From: Streptomyces sp. NBC_01304 | GTDB taxonomy: Bacteria > Actinomycetota > Actinomycetes > Streptomycetales > Streptomycetaceae | NCBI RefSeq assembly: GCF_035975855.1 | Contig: NZ_CP109055.1 | Span: 8,556,001-8,620,000, forward strand | DNA length: 64,000 nucleotides | Direction: 5' to 3' | Notes under the pieces: model-generated | What the model saw: the letters and a program-made list of their open reading frames with translations, nothing else | Told to the model about the DNA's origin: nothing | The model's database searches: none | Made by a program: the position numbers and the translations under genes | Shown: piece by piece, positions 29,777 through 38,921 of the stretch | Layout of the letters: each line of letters starts with the position of its first letter | Position numbering within the stretch: position 1 is the stretch's first letter

Positions 29777-32011
29777 ATGTCCGAAAGCACTCGCACCGCC
29801 CTGCGCGTCTGCCCGCTCTGCGAGGCCACCTGCGGGCTGACGCTCACCATCGAGGGGACCAGGGTCACCGGCGCGCGCGGCGACCGCGACGACGTCTTCA
29901 GTCACGGCTTCATCTGCCCCAAGGGCGCCTCCTTCGGCGAGCTCGACGCCGACCCCGACCGCCTGACCAGGCCCCTCGTCCGCAAGGACGGCGAGCTCCA
30001 AGAGGCGAGCTGGGACGAGGCGTTCGACGCCGTGGCGCAGGGGCTGCGGCCGCTGATCGAGGAGCACGGGCCAGGCGCCCTCGGCGTGGTCCTCGGCAAC
30101 CCGAACGTCCACACCATGGCCGGCGCCCTCTACCCGCCCGTGCTGCTCCAGAGCCTCGGCGTCCGCAACCTGTTCACCGCGAGCACCCTCGACCAGATGC
30201 CCAAGCACGTCTCCAGCGGACTGCTCTTCGGCGACGCCTTCGCGATCCCGGTGCCCGACCTCGACCGCACCGACCACCTCCTGCTCATCGGCGCCAACCC
30301 CCTGGATTCCAACGGCAGTCTGGCCACGGCGGGCGACTTCCCGGGCAAGCTCAAGGCGCTGAAGAAGCGCGGCGGCACCCTCACCGTCATCGACCCGCGC
30401 CGCACCCGCACCGCCCAGCTCGCCGACCGGCACCTCGCGGTCCGCCCCGGCACGGACGGCCTGCTCCTCGCCGCCGTCGCCCATGTCCTCTTCGAGGAAG
30501 GGCTCGTCGCGCTCGGGAGTCTCGAGTCGTACGTCGAGGGGGTGTCCCAAGTCCGTGAGGCGGTGGCCGGGTTCAGCCCGGAGGACGTCACGCGCGCGTG
30601 CGACGTTTCCGTCGAGGACATCCGGGCGCTGGCCCGCGAGCTCGCCGCCGCCCCCACGGCCGCCGTGTACGGCAGGGTCGGCAGCTCCACCGTCGAGTTC
30701 GGCACGCTGACCAACTGGCTCGTCGACGTCCTGAACATCCTCACCGGCAACCTCGACCGCCCCGGCGGCGCCCTCTTCCCGCTCTCCGCCACCGACAAGG
30801 CACCCCGCCCGGCCGCTCCCGGCCGCGGTTTCGCGCTCGGCCGCTGGCGCAGCAGGGTCGGCGGCCATCCCGAGGCCAAGGGCGAGCTGCCGTGCGCCGC
30901 GCTCGCCGAGGAGATCGACACCCCGGGCGAGGGCCGGATCCGCGCGGCCATCGTGATCGCCGCCAACCCCGTGCTCTCCGCCCCGGACGGCGACCGCCTC
31001 GACAAGGCCCTGGCGAGCCTCGACTTCATGGTCAGCGTCGACCCCTACCTGAACGAAACCGCCCGCCACGCGCACGTGGTCCTGCCCCCGCCGCCGCCCG
31101 CCCAGAGCGCGCACTTCGACTTCGCCTTCAACGCCCTCGCCGTACGCAACCAGGTCCGCTACAGCCGCCCCGCCGTCCCCCTCGAGGACGGCAGGCTCGA
31201 CGAGAGCGAGATCCTCGCCCGGCTGATCCTGGCCGCCACCGGCATGCACGGCCTCGCCCCCGAGACGGTCGACGCCATGGTCATCGAGCGCAGCCTCGGC
31301 AAGGCGGTCGACGACGAGCACGCGCGCGTGCACGGCCGCGACCCCAAGGAGCTCGCCGAGCAGCTGACCGGCGACACCGGACCCGAGCGCCGCCTCGACA
31401 TGATGCTCCGCCTCGGCCCGTACGGCGACGGCTTCGGCGCCAACCCCGACGGCCTCTGCCTCGACAAGGTCCTCGCCCACCCGCACGGCATCGACCTGGG
31501 CCCCCTGGAGCCCCGCATCCCCCAGCTCCTCAAGACCCGCAGCGGCCGCATCGAGCTGCTGCCCGAGCCCATCGCCGCCGACCTGCCGCGCCTCGCCCGG
31601 TCCCTGGACCGCGACGCGGACAGCCTGGTCCTGGTGGGCCGCCGCCACCTGCGCTCCAACAACAGCTGGATGCACAACATCCGCACCCTGCAGGGCGGCT
31701 CCAACCGCTGCACCCTGCAGATCCACCCCGAGGACGCCACCCGTCTCGGCCTCGCCGACGGAGCGGCCGTCCGTATCAAGGGCGACGGGGGAGAGGTGGA
31801 GGCTCCCGTGGAGATCACCGACGCGGTACGCACCGGAGTGGTGAGCCTCCCGCACGGCTGGGGCCACAACCGCCCCGGGACCCGGATGTCCCTCGCCGAG
31901 GCCACCCCGGGGGTGAACGTGAACCAGCTACTCGACGGCTCCCGGCTCGACCCCCTGTCGGGCACGGCTGTGCTCAACGGAGTGCCGGTTCAGCTCTCTG
32001 CGCTGACATAA
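29777..32011 (+). CDS. Molybdopterin oxidoreductase (formate dehydrogenase/nitrate reductase superfamily)
   Basis: A 744-residue cytoplasmic oxidoreductase with a molybdenum bis-MGD cofactor. The N-terminal [4Fe-4S] motif is C12-x2-C15-x3-C19-x27-C47 (VCPLCEATCGL to FICPKG). Later family blocks include LVRKDGELQEASWDEAFDA, GNPNVHTMAG, LLLIGANPLDSNGS, VIDPRRTRTAQLADRHLAVRPGTD and a C-terminal molydop-binding domain (RSNNSWMHNIRTLQGG, LPHGWGHNRPGTRMS). GGGAGGGCTCCC precedes the ATG. No electron-transfer subunit is adjacent, so the acceptor is unknown. Control by the neighbouring TetR protein is likely. Confidence 0.9.
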   Translation: MSESTRTALRVCPLCEATCGLTLTIEGTRVTGARGDRDDVFSHGFICPKGASFGELDADPDRLTRPLVRKDGELQEASWDEAFDAVAQGLRPLIEEHGPGALGVVLGNPNVHTMAGALYPPVLLQSLGVRNLFTASTLDQMPKHVSSGLLFGDAFAIPVPDLDRTDHLLLIGANPLDSNGSLATAGDFPGKLKALKKRGGTLTVIDPRRTRTAQLADRHLAVRPGTDGLLLAAVAHVLFEEGLVALGSLESYVEGVSQVREAVAGFSPEDVTRACDVSVEDIRALARELAAAPTAAVYGRVGSSTVEFGTLTNWLVDVLNILTGNLDRPGGALFPLSATDKAPRPAAPGRGFALGRWRSRVGGHPEAKGELPCAALAEEIDTPGEGRIRAAIVIAANPVLSAPDGDRLDKALASLDFMVSVDPYLNETARHAHVVLPPPPPAQSAHFDFAFNALAVRNQVRYSRPAVPLEDGRLDESEILARLILAATGMHGLAPETVDAMVIERSLGKAVDDEHARVHGRDPKELAEQLTGDTGPERRLDMMLRLGPYGDGFGANPDGLCLDKVLAHPHGIDLGPLEPRIPQLLKTRSGRIELLPEPIAADLPRLARSLDRDADSLVLVGRRHLRSNNSWMHNIRTLQGGSNRCTLQIHPEDATRLGLADGAAVRIKGDGGEVEAPVEITDAVRTGVVSLPHGWGHNRPGTRMSLAEATPGVNVNQLLDGSRLDPLSGTAVLNGVPVQLSALT

Positions 32012-32077
32012 CTCTGTGACCTGGAGTTTTGCGCTTATTGCTCGCACGTCAACATCTTGTTAACGCCAGTTCGCGCG

Positions 32078-32132
32078 ACCTAACGTCATCGAACCGCCAG
32101 CCCTGGTGGGAGTTCAAGGGTGAACGTTAGGT
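32078..32132 (+). promoter_or_regulatory. 9-bp inverted repeat in the citrate transporter leader
   Basis: ACCTAACGT (32078-32086) and ACGTTAGGT (32124-32132) are exact reverse complements 37 bp apart, the second only 7 bp before the ATG at 32140. It could be a pair of half-sites or a long-range mRNA hairpin covering the ribosome site. A GTTAAC box lies just upstream (32059-32064). Confidence 0.5.
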
Positions 32133-32139
32133 ACTCCAC

Positions 32140-33603
32140 ATGCTGACAATCCTCGGCTTCGCCATGATTGCGACCTTCTTGGTCCTGATCATGATGAAGA
32201 AGATGTCGCCGATCGCGGCACTGGTGCTGATCCCCGCACTCTTCTGTGTCTTCGTCGGGAAGGGCGCACAGCTCGGGGACTACGTCCTCGAAGGCGTGGG
32301 CAACCTCGCCCCGACCGCGGCGATGCTGATGTTCGCCATCGTCTACTTCGGCGTGATGATCGACGTCGGTCTCTTCGACCCGATCGTCCGAGGCATCCTG
32401 AAGTTCTGCAAGGCGGACCCGCTGCGCATCGTCGTCGGCACCGCCGTGCTCGCCGCGATCGTGTCGCTCGACGGCGACGGCTCCACCACCTTCATGATCA
32501 CCGTCTCGGCGATGTACCCGTTGTACAAGCGCCTGAAGATGAGCCTGGTCGTGATGACCGGTGTCGCCGCCACGGCCAACGGCGTCATGAACACCCTGCC
32601 CTGGGGCGGCCCCACCGCCCGCGCCGCCACCGCGCTCAAGCTGGACGCCGGCGACATCTTCGTGCCGATGATCCCCGCGCTCGCCATGGGCCTGGTCGCC
32701 GTCTTCATCCTCGCGTACGCCCTCGGCCGCCGGGAGCGCAAGCGCCTGGGCACCCTCACCCTCGACGACGTACTCCTTACGGAGGCGGACGAGACCGAGT
32801 CGGAGACCGTCCTGGTCGGGGCCGGCGGTTCCGGCAAGGACGCGGGCAAGGAGCGTACGAACAAGGCCGTCGGCGGCGCCGGTTCGGGCACGGACGCGGA
32901 TGACGCAGCCGACGAGAACGAGAACGAGAACGACGGCGAGAACGAGGACGAGGACGAGGGCTTCCAGGGCCTCGACCCCAACCGAGCCACCCTGCGCCCC
33001 AAGCTCTACTGGTTCAACGCGGGCCTCACCGTCGCCCTGCTCACCGCCATGATCATGGAGCTCCTGCCCATCCCGGTGCTCTTCCTGCTCGGCGCCGCGC
33101 TCGCCCTGACGGTCAACTTCCCGCACATGCCCGACCAGAAGGCCCGCATCGCCGCCCACGCGGACAACGTCCTGAACGTCGCCGGCATGGTCTTCGCCGC
33201 CGCCGTCTTCACCGGAGTCCTCACCGGCACCGGCATGGTCGACTCCATGGCCAAGTGGCTGGTCGACGCCATCCCGGAGGGCATGGGCCCGCACATGGCC
33301 CTGGTCACCGGCCTGTTGAGCCTGCCGCTCACCTACTTCATGTCGAACGACGGCTTCTACTTCGGCGTCCTGCCGGTCCTCGCCGAGGCCGGCGCCGCCC
33401 ACGGCGTCTCCTCGCTGGAGATCGCCCGCGCCTCGCTCGTCGGCCAGGCCCTGCACATGTCCAGCCCACTGGTCCCGGCCGTGTACGTCCTGGTCGGCAT
33501 GGCCAAGGTCGAGTTCGGCGACCACACCCGCTTCACCGTGAAGTGGGCCGCCCTCACCTCGCTCGTGGTACTCGCCGCGGGAATCCTCTTCGGCATCATC
33601 TGA
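32140..33603 (+). CDS. CitMHS family metal-citrate/proton symporter
   Basis: A 487-residue inner-membrane transporter for citrate complexed with a divalent metal. Family signatures include MLTILGFAMIATFLVLIMMKKMSPIAALVLIP-type opening, GNLAPTAAMLMFAIVYFGVMIDVGLFDP, SLDGDGSTTFMITVSAMYPL, NTLPWGGPTARAAT and LPLTYFMSNDGFYFGVLPVLAEAG. A highly acidic cytoplasmic loop (about 250-275, DDAADENENENDGENEDEDEG) is longer than usual and may bind metal. Only a weak ribosome site (TTAGGT) precedes the ATG, and it lies inside one arm of an inverted repeat. Confidence 0.93.
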   Translation: MLTILGFAMIATFLVLIMMKKMSPIAALVLIPALFCVFVGKGAQLGDYVLEGVGNLAPTAAMLMFAIVYFGVMIDVGLFDPIVRGILKFCKADPLRIVVGTAVLAAIVSLDGDGSTTFMITVSAMYPLYKRLKMSLVVMTGVAATANGVMNTLPWGGPTARAATALKLDAGDIFVPMIPALAMGLVAVFILAYALGRRERKRLGTLTLDDVLLTEADETESETVLVGAGGSGKDAGKERTNKAVGGAGSGTDADDAADENENENDGENEDEDEGFQGLDPNRATLRPKLYWFNAGLTVALLTAMIMELLPIPVLFLLGAALALTVNFPHMPDQKARIAAHADNVLNVAGMVFAAAVFTGVLTGTGMVDSMAKWLVDAIPEGMGPHMALVTGLLSLPLTYFMSNDGFYFGVLPVLAEAGAAHGVSSLEIARASLVGQALHMSSPLVPAVYVLVGMAKVEFGDHTRFTVKWAALTSLVVLAAGILFGII

Positions 33604-33619
33604 GGGACGTACGGAAGAA

Positions 33620-34873
33620 ATGACCTACGACCGACCAGGGCCCGGTGGCAGGGGCTGGCTGCTCCGTCTCGTCATCGCCTTCAGCTTCGCGCAGGCGGCG
33701 GTGTCGATGGCGCGGCCCGCCGTCTCCTACCGGGCCCTGTCACTCGGCGCGGACGAGCGCGCGATCGGCGTGATCGCGGGCGTGTACGCGCTCCTGCCGC
33801 TGTTCGCCGCCGTACCGCTCGGCCGCCGCACGGACCACGGCCGCTGTGCGCCGCTGCTGCCGATCGGTGTGGTGCTGATCGCGGGCGGCTGCGCGCTGAG
33901 CGGGCTCGCGAACTCCCTTGCCGCGATGGCCGCCTGGAGCGGCGTGATGGGCCTCGGCCACCTCTGCTTCGTCATCGGCTCCCAGTCGATCGTGGCCCGC
34001 CAGTCCGCCCCCGCCGAACAGGACCGAAACTTCGGCCACTTCACCATCGGCGCCTCCCTCGGCCAGCTGATCGGCCCGGTCGCGGCGGGCCTGCTGATCG
34101 GCGGCGACATGGGCCGCAGCAGCGCCCTCGCCCTCGTGGTGTCCGCCGGTGTCGCGGCCTTCTCCTTCGTCTCCCTGTGGCGCATCGAACGGCGTACGTC
34201 GCCGGGTTCGCGTCCGGCACGTGGCGACAAGGTGCCCGTCCACCGCATCCTGCGCACCCGAGGCGTGCCCGGCGGCATCTTCATCAGCCTCGCCGTGCTC
34301 TCCGCCACCGACATCCTCACCGCCTACCTGCCGGTGATCGGCGAACACCGGGGCATCGCCCCCACCACGGTCGGCCTGCTCCTGAGCCTGCGGGCGGCCG
34401 CCACCATCGCCTGCCGCCTGGTGATGACCCCGATGATCCGCCTCCTCGGCCGCACGGCCCTGCTCGCCGTCACCTGTCTCCTTGCCGCCCTGCTCTGCGC
34501 GGGGATCGCGCTGCCGGTGCCGGTGTGGGGACTTGCCGTGATGCTCGCGGTGCTCGGCTTCTGCCTCGGGGTCGGGCAGCCACTGTCCATGACGACCGTC
34601 GTACAGGCCGCCCCGGCCGACGCCCGCTCCACCGCACTCGCCCTGCGCCTGACCGGCAACCGCCTCGGGCAGGTCGCCGCGCCCGCCTCGGCGGGACTGG
34701 TCGCCGGGGTCGCGGGCACCGCGGCGCCCTTCGTGATGCTCGGCGCACTGCTGCTCGCGGCGGCCGGGTTGGGCGTGCGGGACGGGCGTACCGGCAGCAA
34801 GGGGGAGGAGCCGGGCGGCGGCTCCGTGGCGGGGGTCGGACATGACGCGCTCTCGCCACCCAAGGTGCGTTGA
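33620..34873 (+). CDS. MFS transporter
   Basis: A 417-residue 12-helix transporter. The loop between helices 2 and 3 has LGRRTDHGRCAPLLPIG, a variant of MFS motif A (GxLxDRxGRR). Helix-rich blocks cover IGVIAGVYALLPLFAAVPL, LIAGGCALSGLANSLAAMAAWSGVMGLGH, GVPGGIFISLAVLSATDILTAYLP and GLAVMLAVLGFCLGVGQPLSM. It follows the citrate transporter by 16 bp with GGAAG before the ATG, so the two are probably co-transcribed and this one may handle a related carboxylate or siderophore. Substrate unknown. Confidence 0.88.
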   Translation: MTYDRPGPGGRGWLLRLVIAFSFAQAAVSMARPAVSYRALSLGADERAIGVIAGVYALLPLFAAVPLGRRTDHGRCAPLLPIGVVLIAGGCALSGLANSLAAMAAWSGVMGLGHLCFVIGSQSIVARQSAPAEQDRNFGHFTIGASLGQLIGPVAAGLLIGGDMGRSSALALVVSAGVAAFSFVSLWRIERRTSPGSRPARGDKVPVHRILRTRGVPGGIFISLAVLSATDILTAYLPVIGEHRGIAPTTVGLLLSLRAAATIACRLVMTPMIRLLGRTALLAVTCLLAALLCAGIALPVPVWGLAVMLAVLGFCLGVGQPLSMTTVVQAAPADARSTALALRLTGNRLGQVAAPASAGLVAGVAGTAAPFVMLGALLLAAAGLGVRDGRTGSKGEEPGGGSVAGVGHDALSPPKVR

Positions 34874-34897
34874 GGGCGGGCGAACCCCGCAGTGAGA

Positions 34898-34930
34898 CTC
34901 CCTGGACCGTCCGTCCTACGCCCCAGGGAG
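34898..34930 (+). promoter_or_regulatory. Hairpin that sequesters the ribosome site of subtilase 1
   Basis: CTCCCTGG (34898-34905) pairs with CCAGGGAG (34923-34930). The GGGAG in the right arm is the ribosome site for GTG 34940, so the stem would mask it and translation could be conditional. Confidence 0.5.
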
Positions 34931-34939
34931 AACCCTTCA

Positions 34940-37816
34940 GTGCATCCCCCCATATGGAGACGCCGACTGCCGGCCCTGATCGCGGCCACCGCCGCGGTGT
35001 CCGCCGTCCTGAGCTTCCCCTCCGCGCCGGCCACCGCCAACGAGCCGTCCGGCGCAGGCAGTTACCTGGTCGAACTGGACGCCGCGCCCGCCGCCGTCCA
35101 CCCCGGCACCCGCCCCGCCGAGGGCGAGAACCTCGCCACGGACAGCGCGGACGTCAAGGAGTACCGGGCCCAACTCGTCCAGGAACAGGGCGAGGTGGCG
35201 GACCGGCACGGCGTACGGATACGTACCCGCTACACCGCGACCCTCGACGGCTTCGCCGCCCGCCTCGACTCCGGGCAGGTCGCCGCCCTCAGGGCCGACT
35301 CGTCCGTCAAGCGCGTCACCCGGCTGGGCAAGCAGAAGCTGGACGAGGTCAGCCCCGCCGACACGCTCGGTCTGACGGGACGTACCGGCGTGTGGAACCA
35401 GCTCGGCGGCACCCAGGAGTACACACCCTCCGGCGGCATCGACGGTGCGGGGGAGGGCGTCGTCATCGGGGTCGTCGACTCCGGGATCTGGCCCGAGTCG
35501 AAGTCCGTCGCCGCGCCACCCCTCAAGAAGCCGGTCAAGGACTGGCACGGCACCTGCGAGCTCACCGAGGACTGGCCCGAGGGGCTGTGCAACTCCAAGC
35601 TGATCGGCGCCCGCGCCTTCAACAAGGCGTACCTCGCGGATAACGACGGCAAGCTCCCGGAGGGCGCCTACCCGTCCGCCCGCGACGACAACTCCCATGG
35701 CACGCACACCGCTTCGACCGCCGCCGGGAATCACGGCCCGAAGATGGTCATAGAGGGACACGACTACGGCACCGCCTCCGGAGTCGCCCCGGCTGCCCGG
35801 ATCGCTGCGTACAAGGCGTTCTTCAACGGCAGCGGCTACGACGAGGACATCATCGCGGCCATCGACCGGGCCGTCCTGGACGGCGTCGACGTCATCAACT
35901 ACTCGGCGGGCGAGCCCTTCGGCGACACCGAGACCGTCTCGCCGATCGGCGAGGCCTTCCGCAATGCCGCCAAGGCGGGCGTCTTCGTCGCCGCGTCGGC
36001 GGGCAACAGTGCCGCCGAGCGCACGGTGGGCAACCCCTGGCCCTGGGTGACCACCGTCGCCTCCGGCACCTACGCCCCGCACGAGGCCAAGGTGACCCTG
36101 GGCAACGGGCAGTCGTACACCGGCTATTCGTGGGACCACCCCGACCTGCCCTCGGCGCCGGTCGTGGACGCCGCCCTGGCCGGGCTCCCGGACACCCCCA
36201 CTCGCTCGGCCGAGGACTGCCTCACCGGCTCGCTCGATCCGGAGAAGGTCAAGGGGAAGATCGTCTACTGCCGGTTCCGCGGCACCCCGCCCACCGAGCT
36301 CACCAAGGAGCTCACCGGCAAGGGCGCGGTCGGGGTGATCCTCTGGAGCGGCTACTACTACAGGTCGAACACGATCTACGGCCTCCCCTCGGCGTTCTTC
36401 CACACCGGCGTCACCTCCGCACCGATCGCCGCGTACCTGAAGTCCGCCGGGTCCGCCGCGACCGCCTCGATCACCGGCGGCGGCACCAGCACCATCAGCT
36501 ACCCGAGCGTCTCGGACTTCTCCTCCCAGGGCCCGGGACGGGTGAGCGGCACCCAGCTCAAGCCCGACCTCACCGCCCCCGGAACGGATGTCCTGGCCGC
36601 GGTCCCGCCGGCCAACGACGGGCGTACGTACGACGCCAAGTCCGGCACCTCCATGGCCGCCCCGCACGTCGCGGGCCTCGCCGCGCTGCTCAAGCAGGCC
36701 CATCCCCGCTGGTCCCCGATGGAGATCAAGTCGGCCCTGATGACCACGGCCGGCGACACCGAGGGCACCACCTCGCCCTTCGCGCAGGGCGCGGGCCTCG
36801 CCAAGCCGAAGCGGGCGCTCGACCCGGGACTTGTCCTGGACTCGACCGACACGGACTGGGCGAAGTGGGTCGCCGACCCGGACGGCCACCACGTCAACTC
36901 GCCCTCGATCCACGACAAGTCACTGATCGGCACGGAGACCACGACGCGGACGGTAAATAACGTGAGCAAGCTGCCGGAGACGTACGACGTCACCGCGGCT
37001 GCCGGTGACCTGACCGTCAAGGCATCCCCGAAGCGGTTCACCGTCCTGCCCGGGCGGTTGCAGACCATCACGGTCACGATGAGCCACGGCAAGGCCAAGT
37101 ACGACCAGTTCAGCAGCGGTTGGCTCACCCTGAAGGGCTCCCGGCACACCGTGCGCATGCCCATCGCCGTCAAGCCGATCGGTCTGACCGCCGACGCGAA
37201 GGCGACCGCCCCTGCGGCCGAAGGCAAGCTCGATCTCAAGGTCCGCAGCGGCTTCGCCGACCTGACCGCGAAGCTCGCCGGGCTGACCGCGGGGGAGGAG
37301 CGCCAGGGCCGGGCGACCGGCGCGGGCGGCCAGATCTTCGATCCGGCGAGCCCGCTCGCGCAGAAGGTCAACTTCACGGTGCACGAGGGCGACCGGCTCG
37401 CGGCCGTCCAGTTCGCCAGCGCCGAGTTCAAGGCGGGCACGGGGCAACAGGTGTCCGTGTACATCAAGGACGAGGCGGGTCGGACCGTCGGCAACCTGGC
37501 CGTTCCCAACCACCCGACGGGCTCGACCTGGACGCTGCACCGTCCGGCGCCGGGTACGTACACCGCGTACGTCTGGGCCTTCAAGTCCGGCAGCGCGGCC
37601 GACATCGACTACACGCTCACCACGGCCACCGTCCCGGACCCACCGGGCACCGGCACCCTGAAGCTGACGCCCGACCCGGTGATCCCAGGCAAGGACGCCA
37701 CGGCGACCGTGAGCTGGCCCGCCCTGGAGCCCGGCCGGACGTACTTCGGCCAGGTCACCTACGGCGACGGCAACGGTGAGGTGAAGGGCACGACCCTCAA
37801 GGTCACGCCCCAGTAG
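34940..37816 (+). CDS. Subtilase (S8) with PA domain, secreted (subtilase 1)
   Basis: A 958-residue secreted protease. Signal peptide (WRRRLPALIAATAAVSAVLSFPSAPATA), an I9-type propeptide to about 125, then the S8 catalytic domain with Asp180 in VIGVVDSGIWPE, His253 in NSHGTHTAST and Ser571 in SGTSMAAPHVAG. A protease-associated (PA) domain with KGKIVYCRFRG and GAVGVIL is inserted before the Ser, as in cucumisin-type enzymes. The C-terminus has beta-sandwich and PPC-like domains (GSTWTLHRPAPGTYTAYVW). The start GTG 34940 was chosen over GTG 34892 because GGGAGAAC precedes it. A nested-hairpin terminator follows. Confidence 0.92.
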   Translation: MHPPIWRRRLPALIAATAAVSAVLSFPSAPATANEPSGAGSYLVELDAAPAAVHPGTRPAEGENLATDSADVKEYRAQLVQEQGEVADRHGVRIRTRYTATLDGFAARLDSGQVAALRADSSVKRVTRLGKQKLDEVSPADTLGLTGRTGVWNQLGGTQEYTPSGGIDGAGEGVVIGVVDSGIWPESKSVAAPPLKKPVKDWHGTCELTEDWPEGLCNSKLIGARAFNKAYLADNDGKLPEGAYPSARDDNSHGTHTASTAAGNHGPKMVIEGHDYGTASGVAPAARIAAYKAFFNGSGYDEDIIAAIDRAVLDGVDVINYSAGEPFGDTETVSPIGEAFRNAAKAGVFVAASAGNSAAERTVGNPWPWVTTVASGTYAPHEAKVTLGNGQSYTGYSWDHPDLPSAPVVDAALAGLPDTPTRSAEDCLTGSLDPEKVKGKIVYCRFRGTPPTELTKELTGKGAVGVILWSGYYYRSNTIYGLPSAFFHTGVTSAPIAAYLKSAGSAATASITGGGTSTISYPSVSDFSSQGPGRVSGTQLKPDLTAPGTDVLAAVPPANDGRTYDAKSGTSMAAPHVAGLAALLKQAHPRWSPMEIKSALMTTAGDTEGTTSPFAQGAGLAKPKRALDPGLVLDSTDTDWAKWVADPDGHHVNSPSIHDKSLIGTETTTRTVNNVSKLPETYDVTAAAGDLTVKASPKRFTVLPGRLQTITVTMSHGKAKYDQFSSGWLTLKGSRHTVRMPIAVKPIGLTADAKATAPAAEGKLDLKVRSGFADLTAKLAGLTAGEERQGRATGAGGQIFDPASPLAQKVNFTVHEGDRLAAVQFASAEFKAGTGQQVSVYIKDEAGRTVGNLAVPNHPTGSTWTLHRPAPGTYTAYVWAFKSGSAADIDYTLTTATVPDPPGTGTLKLTPDPVIPGKDATATVSWPALEPGRTYFGQVTYGDGNGEVKGTTLKVTPQ

Positions 37817-37829
37817 TACGTGACTGGAG

Positions 37830-37887
37830 CTGCCCGGCGCCGCCCCCGTCACGGGGGATGAATTACTGGCGAGGCGACGCCGGGCAG
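37830..37887 (+). terminator. Nested hairpin terminator after subtilase 1
   Basis: The outer arms CTGCCCGGCG (37830-37839) and CGCCGGGCAG (37878-37887) enclose a second stem CCCCCG-TCA-CGGGGG (37843-37857). It lies 14 bp after the stop codon. Confidence 0.65.
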
Positions 37888-37897
37888 TGGCCGTGAG

Positions 37898-37930
37898 CCT
37901 AGGAAGCCGCCGTTACTGGGGAATTACCGG
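37898..37930. repeat. 33-bp element, copy A (core TTACTGGxGAATTACxGG)
   Basis: Matches the element at 51934-51966 at 28 of 33 positions. It lies between the convergent subtilase 1 and LuxR-type regulator genes. A partial third copy (GAATTACTGGCGA) is at 37859-37871. Possible regulator sites or relic of a duplicated subtilase promoter. Confidence 0.6.
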
Positions 37931-37959
37931 GCGGCTCAGGAGGTGCCGGGAAAGGACGT

Positions 37960-38805
37960 TCAGGCCCAGTCCTTGTGTGCCGCGTACCAGGCCAGCTGGG
38001 TGCGCGTCGAGGTGCCGGTGAGGGCCATCAACGTTCGGATGCGGCGCTGCAACGTGCGCAGCGAGATGTCCAGTTGACTGGCCACCGCCTTGTCCGGCAG
38101 CCCGGACAGGAGCAGCGAAAGGAGCTCGGTGTCCGGCATGCCCGCCCCAGGACCCTCGCTGGGCTCCTCGACCTGTCCGCCCGCGCCGATCAGCAGCGGG
38201 GTGCCGCGCATCCAGTGGCTCTCGAACAGCTCGACCATCGCGTCGAGGAGGATCGAGCGGTGCAGGAGCAGCAGGCCGCCCGAGACGAAGTCGGTCTGCT
38301 CGGAGGCGAGCGGGATCGCGGCGTGCGTGCGGTCGACGATCATCAGCTTGACCGGCAGGCGGGGCACCGCCCTTGCCTGCTCGCCGTGCGCGATGAAGCG
38401 GGGCATCGACAGGACGTCCGGATCCTCCAGTGCGCTGCTCTCGTACAGGGCGCGATAGGTGACATCGGCGGCGAGGCGCTCTTCCTCCACCGGGTTGCCG
38501 GTCGAGACGTACGGCGGACGTACGAACATCAGGACTTCGCGGTGCGCTTCCCGCTGCAGTCGGTCGATGCAGTCGCGTTGGGCGGTCTCGCCCTGAATGA
38601 CCTCGGCGAGCCCGCCGGGCAGGCCCTGGTTCGCGCCGCCGGCCGCGAGCGAGGTGAGCCGTCCGTGCACGGCAGAGAGTGCCGCCTCGGCCGCCGCGAC
38701 CGAGTCCAACGCATGCGTGTAGAGCCCTGCTTGGGCCGACTCCGCTGCCGTTTCCGGTGATTTCTGCTGGTTGATCAATGCCCCCACCCCAGGTGGTTTC
38801 GTCAC
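37960..38805 (-). CDS. LuxR-type helix-turn-helix regulator
   Basis: A 281-residue regulator with a C-terminal LuxR/GerE-like DNA-binding domain (LLSLLLSGLPDKAVASQLDISLRTLQRRIRTLMALTG, about 225-262). The N-terminal part has coiled helices (LDSVAAAEAALSAVHGRLTSLAAG, TAQRDCIDRLQREAHREVLMFVRPPY) and a TrmB/effector-like region (RLPVKLMIVDRTHAAIPLASEQ). It is divergent from subtilase 2 with a perfect palindrome between them and convergent with subtilase 1, so it probably controls the protease genes. The GTG at 38805 is a weak start with only GGGG upstream; a nearby GTG is an alternative. Confidence 0.82.
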   Translation of the reverse strand: MTKPPGVGALINQQKSPETAAESAQAGLYTHALDSVAAAEAALSAVHGRLTSLAAGGANQGLPGGLAEVIQGETAQRDCIDRLQREAHREVLMFVRPPYVSTGNPVEEERLAADVTYRALYESSALEDPDVLSMPRFIAHGEQARAVPRLPVKLMIVDRTHAAIPLASEQTDFVSGGLLLLHRSILLDAMVELFESHWMRGTPLLIGAGGQVEEPSEGPGAGMPDTELLSLLLSGLPDKAVASQLDISLRTLQRRIRTLMALTGTSTRTQLAWYAAHKDWA

Positions 38806-38822
38806 CCCCGTGACGTAGGCGC

Positions 38823-38841
38823 GACGTGTCGCAGACACGTC
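38823..38841. promoter_or_regulatory. Palindrome GACGTGTC-GCA-GACACGTC between LuxR regulator and subtilase 2
   Basis: Perfect 8-bp arms with a 3-bp centre in the 116-bp divergent region, the expected place for an operator of the LuxR-type protein. Confidence 0.65.
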
Positions 38842-38921
38842 AGCGTCAACTCTATCCCCTGCTGTCACCGGTGCCGCAGGGTGCGGGTACTCCCTGCCCG
38901 ACCTCTTCACCTGGAGGCTCC

